This document shows positions 60,714 through 64,000 of a stretch of DNA of 64,000 nt, piece after piece (positions within the stretch are counted from its first letter, which is position 1; every line of letters starts with the position of its first letter). The DNA is taken from contig NC_133896.1 in assembly GCF_964199755.1 (NCBI RefSeq), positions 62,723,142 to 62,787,141 on the forward strand. Direction: 5' to 3'. The notes under the pieces are model-generated. The model made no database searches. It was not told the origin of the DNA and was given only the letters and a program-made list of their open reading frames with translations. This DNA is from Larus michahellis (Eukaryota > Chordata > Aves > Charadriiformes > Laridae). Made by a program: the position numbers and the translations under genes.

Positions 60714-63138
60714 CCTTTGGAATCTGTCATTTCCTGTGAGCTGCATTTGATGTTGATTGCTTCTCCATACCATTTCCATTATTAAAAATTGTTATTGAAC
60801 AGCATAAGAGCTATGATTTGTATAGGCAAATGGCAAATTTCTCAAGGACGTTCCCTTTCTTATGATTCAAGAAATAGATGCCTTCTACCTGTCCTGTGAA
60901 GTGAGATGAAGGCTCTTTACTACTAGTGCTATTACTAGTGACATTACACACACAGAGGAAAAAAAAAAAAAAGAAAAAAATAAACCAAAAAACTAAAAAG
61001 GGAAACAGCCACCAAAAGGGGGGAAAATACATAAAGTAGATACAGTTTTTGCCACAGCAGCTTGAAAAAATATAGTACTTCCCTTTAAAGACAATTTCTG
61101 AAGATTCTTAGACATTCAAGACGACAAAATGAAAGCTGAGTCAGATTTTTCCAGTGGATTATTTAGACAGAGACATTTTCAAACAGTTTACAGCAGACAG
61201 ATAAGTAACTGGACTGCAGGAGTACATCTACACTCCTCTCCCCAGAATTTTCCACTGGGAGAACACCTTGAACGTGAAGCTGTGTAGGTGTCTTAACTTC
61301 AGCTCGAAATGCACTAAGCCTCCTAATAAATCTGTGCTCACAACTTACGGTTCAGTGAAACACGCAGCATCTTCCTCTGGAAGCACCGTTAAACTTGGTG
61401 GCAGTGTCTCTAGGTGACAGGGTACTTAAGACTCCTAGGCACTGTTAGATCTTTAAGACTTCAAATGTTGCAATGGCAGTGCCTCTTATTTCTTAAGCCT
61501 GTGCTACTGTAGTGCGCACTGATCACGCCTGTTTTGTTAGAATGATTTCCCCTCACCATCCTGCTGGGCTCCTTCACCTCTCTTCCTTTTTTTTCCTGGG
61601 TGTCTGGGATGGTAAAACTCCTGCTACAGGCAACTCTCTTCAGGCAGTAAGAGCTTTACACAAAAAAACAACAAACCCAAAATAAAGCAAACACACTCCC
61701 AAAAAATAAGGAAGGGAAAAGGGAAAAATAAATGGTTACTCTGGGCAGCTTAAAAATTAACCACGTGATCATGGCAGTATCTCATCTGGTGAGAAGCAAA
61801 AAAAAGGGCCTTTTTCTGTGTGCATATGTACACAGCAAGGAGGCACAAGCAGCACTTGTGTCTCGTCTCTTCAATGATCTCTCCACAGCACCACATCAGT
61901 GCTACACAGCAAGTCAAAAGCAGGCTTGTGTACGCTCAGATGTCTTCACAATTCCACCTGCAAAATTCTGGCACAATCGGAGCTCAATTAATCCAAAAGA
62001 CTGCCTGCTCTCCTGAAAACTCAGTTTTCATTTAAGACGTCATAAATGAAGAGTATAAACCAATCATTGGAGCAACCATAAACAAGTACTTCTCTACCTC
62101 TTCAAGCTCTGAGGGCAGAAAACAACCATCTATATTGTTGTCAGTGCTTCTGGAAAGTAGCAGAACAAGAAGAGGTAATTCTTCCTCACCTTCTGGTGAT
62201 TTTAACAGGGAAGGTTTGAAGTTCTTTTTTCTTTGCCTCTTCAAACTTGCGTACTTCCAAGTGAATAATGATGCTGGTTGCATTCTGACAACATATTTAG
62301 AAATTTCGAAAAATAACAAGGGCCTGCGGACAGAAAGGATGCTTTTTTCCCCCCTCTCTAAACATACACAAAGACTGACTGACAGTTGCAAGCAAACATC
62401 TTTCCCTTTGAGACTTTGACATCGACTCCATTAAACAGAGGCACATCAAACTTGAGACTCCTTTAAACAAAATAGTACAGAAACACCATTGTTTCTTGCC
62501 AGTGGTGAGCAAAATAGCACAATACAAAGTACTCTGTCCTTTCCTTCCTCCATTAAAAACTCTCAAACAAATTATTTTCTTTTTTTTAAAGTTCTTTTTA
62601 ATACACTCTCCCTTACATTTTAAAATTACCAGTAACTTCTTTGGGGGCAACTACACTTTTGTTGTACCAGTCAATATTGCAGGACAATAATATTACACCA
62701 TCTGTTTTCATGGCTTGTGTTAAATACAGTACAAAGAAATCAAATTATGGCCAGCCACATGCCTTTGGTAAAATTAAAAGTCTGGTGAGATCACATTTTT
62801 TTCAAACTCAGAAAGCCACATGTTGAACCCATGTAATGTTTTAAAGTTCAATTCTGTACAAACTTCTTTTCATTCTCAAAGTAAAGTTAAACAGCTGTCA
62901 CCCCACGAAAGTGGCAATTTCTGTGCTGCTCCAGAAGTATGATGGAAGTTTGGAACTCCAGAAAAGCTCTCCATATGCCTTGATCTCCATTAGATTTGTG
63001 TTTCAAACAAGGGGTAGAAAGTCCAGTAAATATCCACAAACCTACAAGTCAAAGCAGTTGTGGTTTTTCCCCTTTTTACAATTAACAGTGATAAATATTC
63101 TTAGTTTTTAAAAAACGTTCCGCAGTAACACATACAGC
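60714..63138 (-). other. TRIM24: Tail-to-tail spacer, probably largely TRIM24 3' untranslated region
   Basis: No conserved coding sequence is seen. The part next to 63138 must be TRIM24 3' untranslated region. Its polyadenylation site was not fixed: I saw no TTTATT (minus-strand AATAAA) in a convincing place, though TTTAAT near 62599 is a possible ATTAAA. An A-rich tract lies at 60957-60980. Confidence 0.5.
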
Positions 63139-63348
63139 TCATTTAAGCAACTGACGGTCTTCTCCTTTGAGGCGTTTTTTCCGGGGCTGCACAAAGTCAT
63201 CATCCGAGTCATCAGTAAGTTCTGGATTATCTTTTTCACTCTGGCAGCTGGGTTGTACAGGGAACTTTCTCTCAGGATAAAGGTTGCTTAGAAGTTCTTC
63301 AAAGTACGCTTCAAGTTTCATGCCGGCATCGGCCACTTCTGAATCAGG
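63139..63348 (-). CDS. TRIM24: TRIM24 (TIF1-alpha) terminal coding exon
   Basis: TRIM24 is a nuclear RING-type ubiquitin ligase and chromatin reader with a PHD finger and bromodomain near its C-terminus. This exon encodes the last 69 residues and TGA (63141-63139). It begins PDSEV directly after a CACAG acceptor, matching the human exon that starts PDSEVANAG at the end of the bromodomain. Next come [20 protein letters not shown], a polar stretch, the acidic run DDSDDDF, and the basic nuclear-localisation-like RKKRLK, ending RQLLK. The tail string [17 protein letters not shown] is diagnostic for TRIM24 rather than TRIM28, TRIM33 or TRIM66. The exon runs opposite to SVOPL, as in human. All earlier exons are off the right edge. 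Confidence 0.94.
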   Translation of the reverse strand, partial: PDSEVADAGMKLEAYFEELLSNLYPERKFPVQPSCQSEKDNPELTDDSDDDFVQPRKKRLKGEDRQLLK

Positions 63349-64000
63349 CTGTGGGGTGAATTAACAACATCAATGCATCACAAAATAGCTTTATCCACAG
63401 ATCACACTAGGTATCTTAGGTGCTTTTGCAAACTACAAAAAAATAAATCGGCAGTAAGAATGGCACCTGTGGAACACATGGTCCCAAAGAGCACAAGCCT
63501 GCAAAACAGAGGGCAAGGGTAGATATTTTGGCCAACACCCTCAACAACTTTCTTCTCTGATGGATTATCACAGAAGCCTATTGCAAAAGCCATACTGCCT
63601 GGGTTCTGAAAGCTGCATAGATTCTAAAAACTCTTAAATCCTGACTTTAAAAAAAAAAAAAAAAAAAAGTTGGGTTATACTGTGAAATACATAGGTATGC
63701 CTTCGGGGTGTTAAAGTATTTAGGAACGACTGCTTGAAATGCTAGAATTTCTGTAGCCTACAGACTTTTTTTCATTGCGGTGAAAAATATTACTAGGATA
63801 GATGATCATCATGACCTGGAAGACCAGGCAGTCCTGAACTCATTCATAGCCACCATGGCTGATCAGTTTCCTGAAGCGGAGGTCACCATGGCAGGAAGTA
63901 TCAAAAGTGACGGGATGAGAACCTCACTGGGGCCACTCAGAGAAGCCTTTAATTCCCACTGTAATTCTCTCTCTTTTTGTGGTCCACTCGGTACCTGCAT
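63349..64000 (-). other. TRIM24: TRIM24 last intron (partial)
   Basis: No earlier TRIM24 exon is seen before the edge. The stretch contains a 20-base poly-A run (63649-63668). On the plus strand an unexplained frame stays open from 63738 to the edge (see findings). Confidence 0.6.
63649..63668. repeat. Poly-A homopolymer (20 bases)
   Basis: Twenty A residues in a row on the plus strand, inside the TRIM24 intron. It lies 70 bases before the open frame that reaches the right edge. Confidence 0.9.

Overview
The window is chromosomal DNA from a bird, probably a neoavian. The evidence is four 5'-truncated CR1 LINE copies ending in the ATTCTATG-type tail, a solo endogenous-retroviral LTR of the common avian type that starts and ends in the TGTCATGGTTT inverted repeat, compact GT-AG introns, and vertebrate genes. 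The gene order TMEM213 (-) / ATP6V0A4 (+) / SVOPL (+) / TRIM24 (-) is the same block found on human 7q34, read in the opposite direction.

Layout. Positions 1-1598 are intron 1 of TMEM213, whose signal-peptide exon lies at 1599-1680 on the minus strand; its other exons are off the left edge. From 1681 to about 2150 lies a presumed divergent promoter shared with ATP6V0A4. The 5' non-coding part of ATP6V0A4 runs to about 10.4 kb and holds one CR1 and a CpG-rich patch near 8.3-8.6 kb. All 20 coding exons of ATP6V0A4 (10460-35819) could be joined by hand into an intact frame of 844 residues with canonical splice sites throughout. A 6.9-kb intergenic stretch follows. SVOPL has 15 coding exons (42735-60670) that join into an intact 490-residue frame, with an AATAAA signal just after the stop. 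The right end carries the last coding exon of TRIM24 on the minus strand (63139-63348), tail to tail with SVOPL.

Function. ATP6V0A4 encodes the a4 subunit of the membrane sector of the vacuolar proton pump, which drives acid secretion in kidney intercalated cells and similar epithelia. TMEM213 is a small membrane protein gene placed head to head with it. SVOPL encodes a 12-helix major-facilitator transporter of unknown substrate. TRIM24 encodes a nuclear chromatin reader and ubiquitin ligase.

I found no previously undescribed multi-gene system. The items most worth a second look are the intact solo LTR in an ATP6V0A4 intron, a near-perfect 26-bp-arm hairpin in another intron, a 38-nt strictly alternating purine-pyrimidine run, the divergent promoter with a homeodomain-word cluster, and an unexplained open frame with a perfect Kozak start at the right edge. 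Exon coordinates were derived by reading frames and splice sites by eye. Untranslated exon limits and transcription starts could not be fixed.
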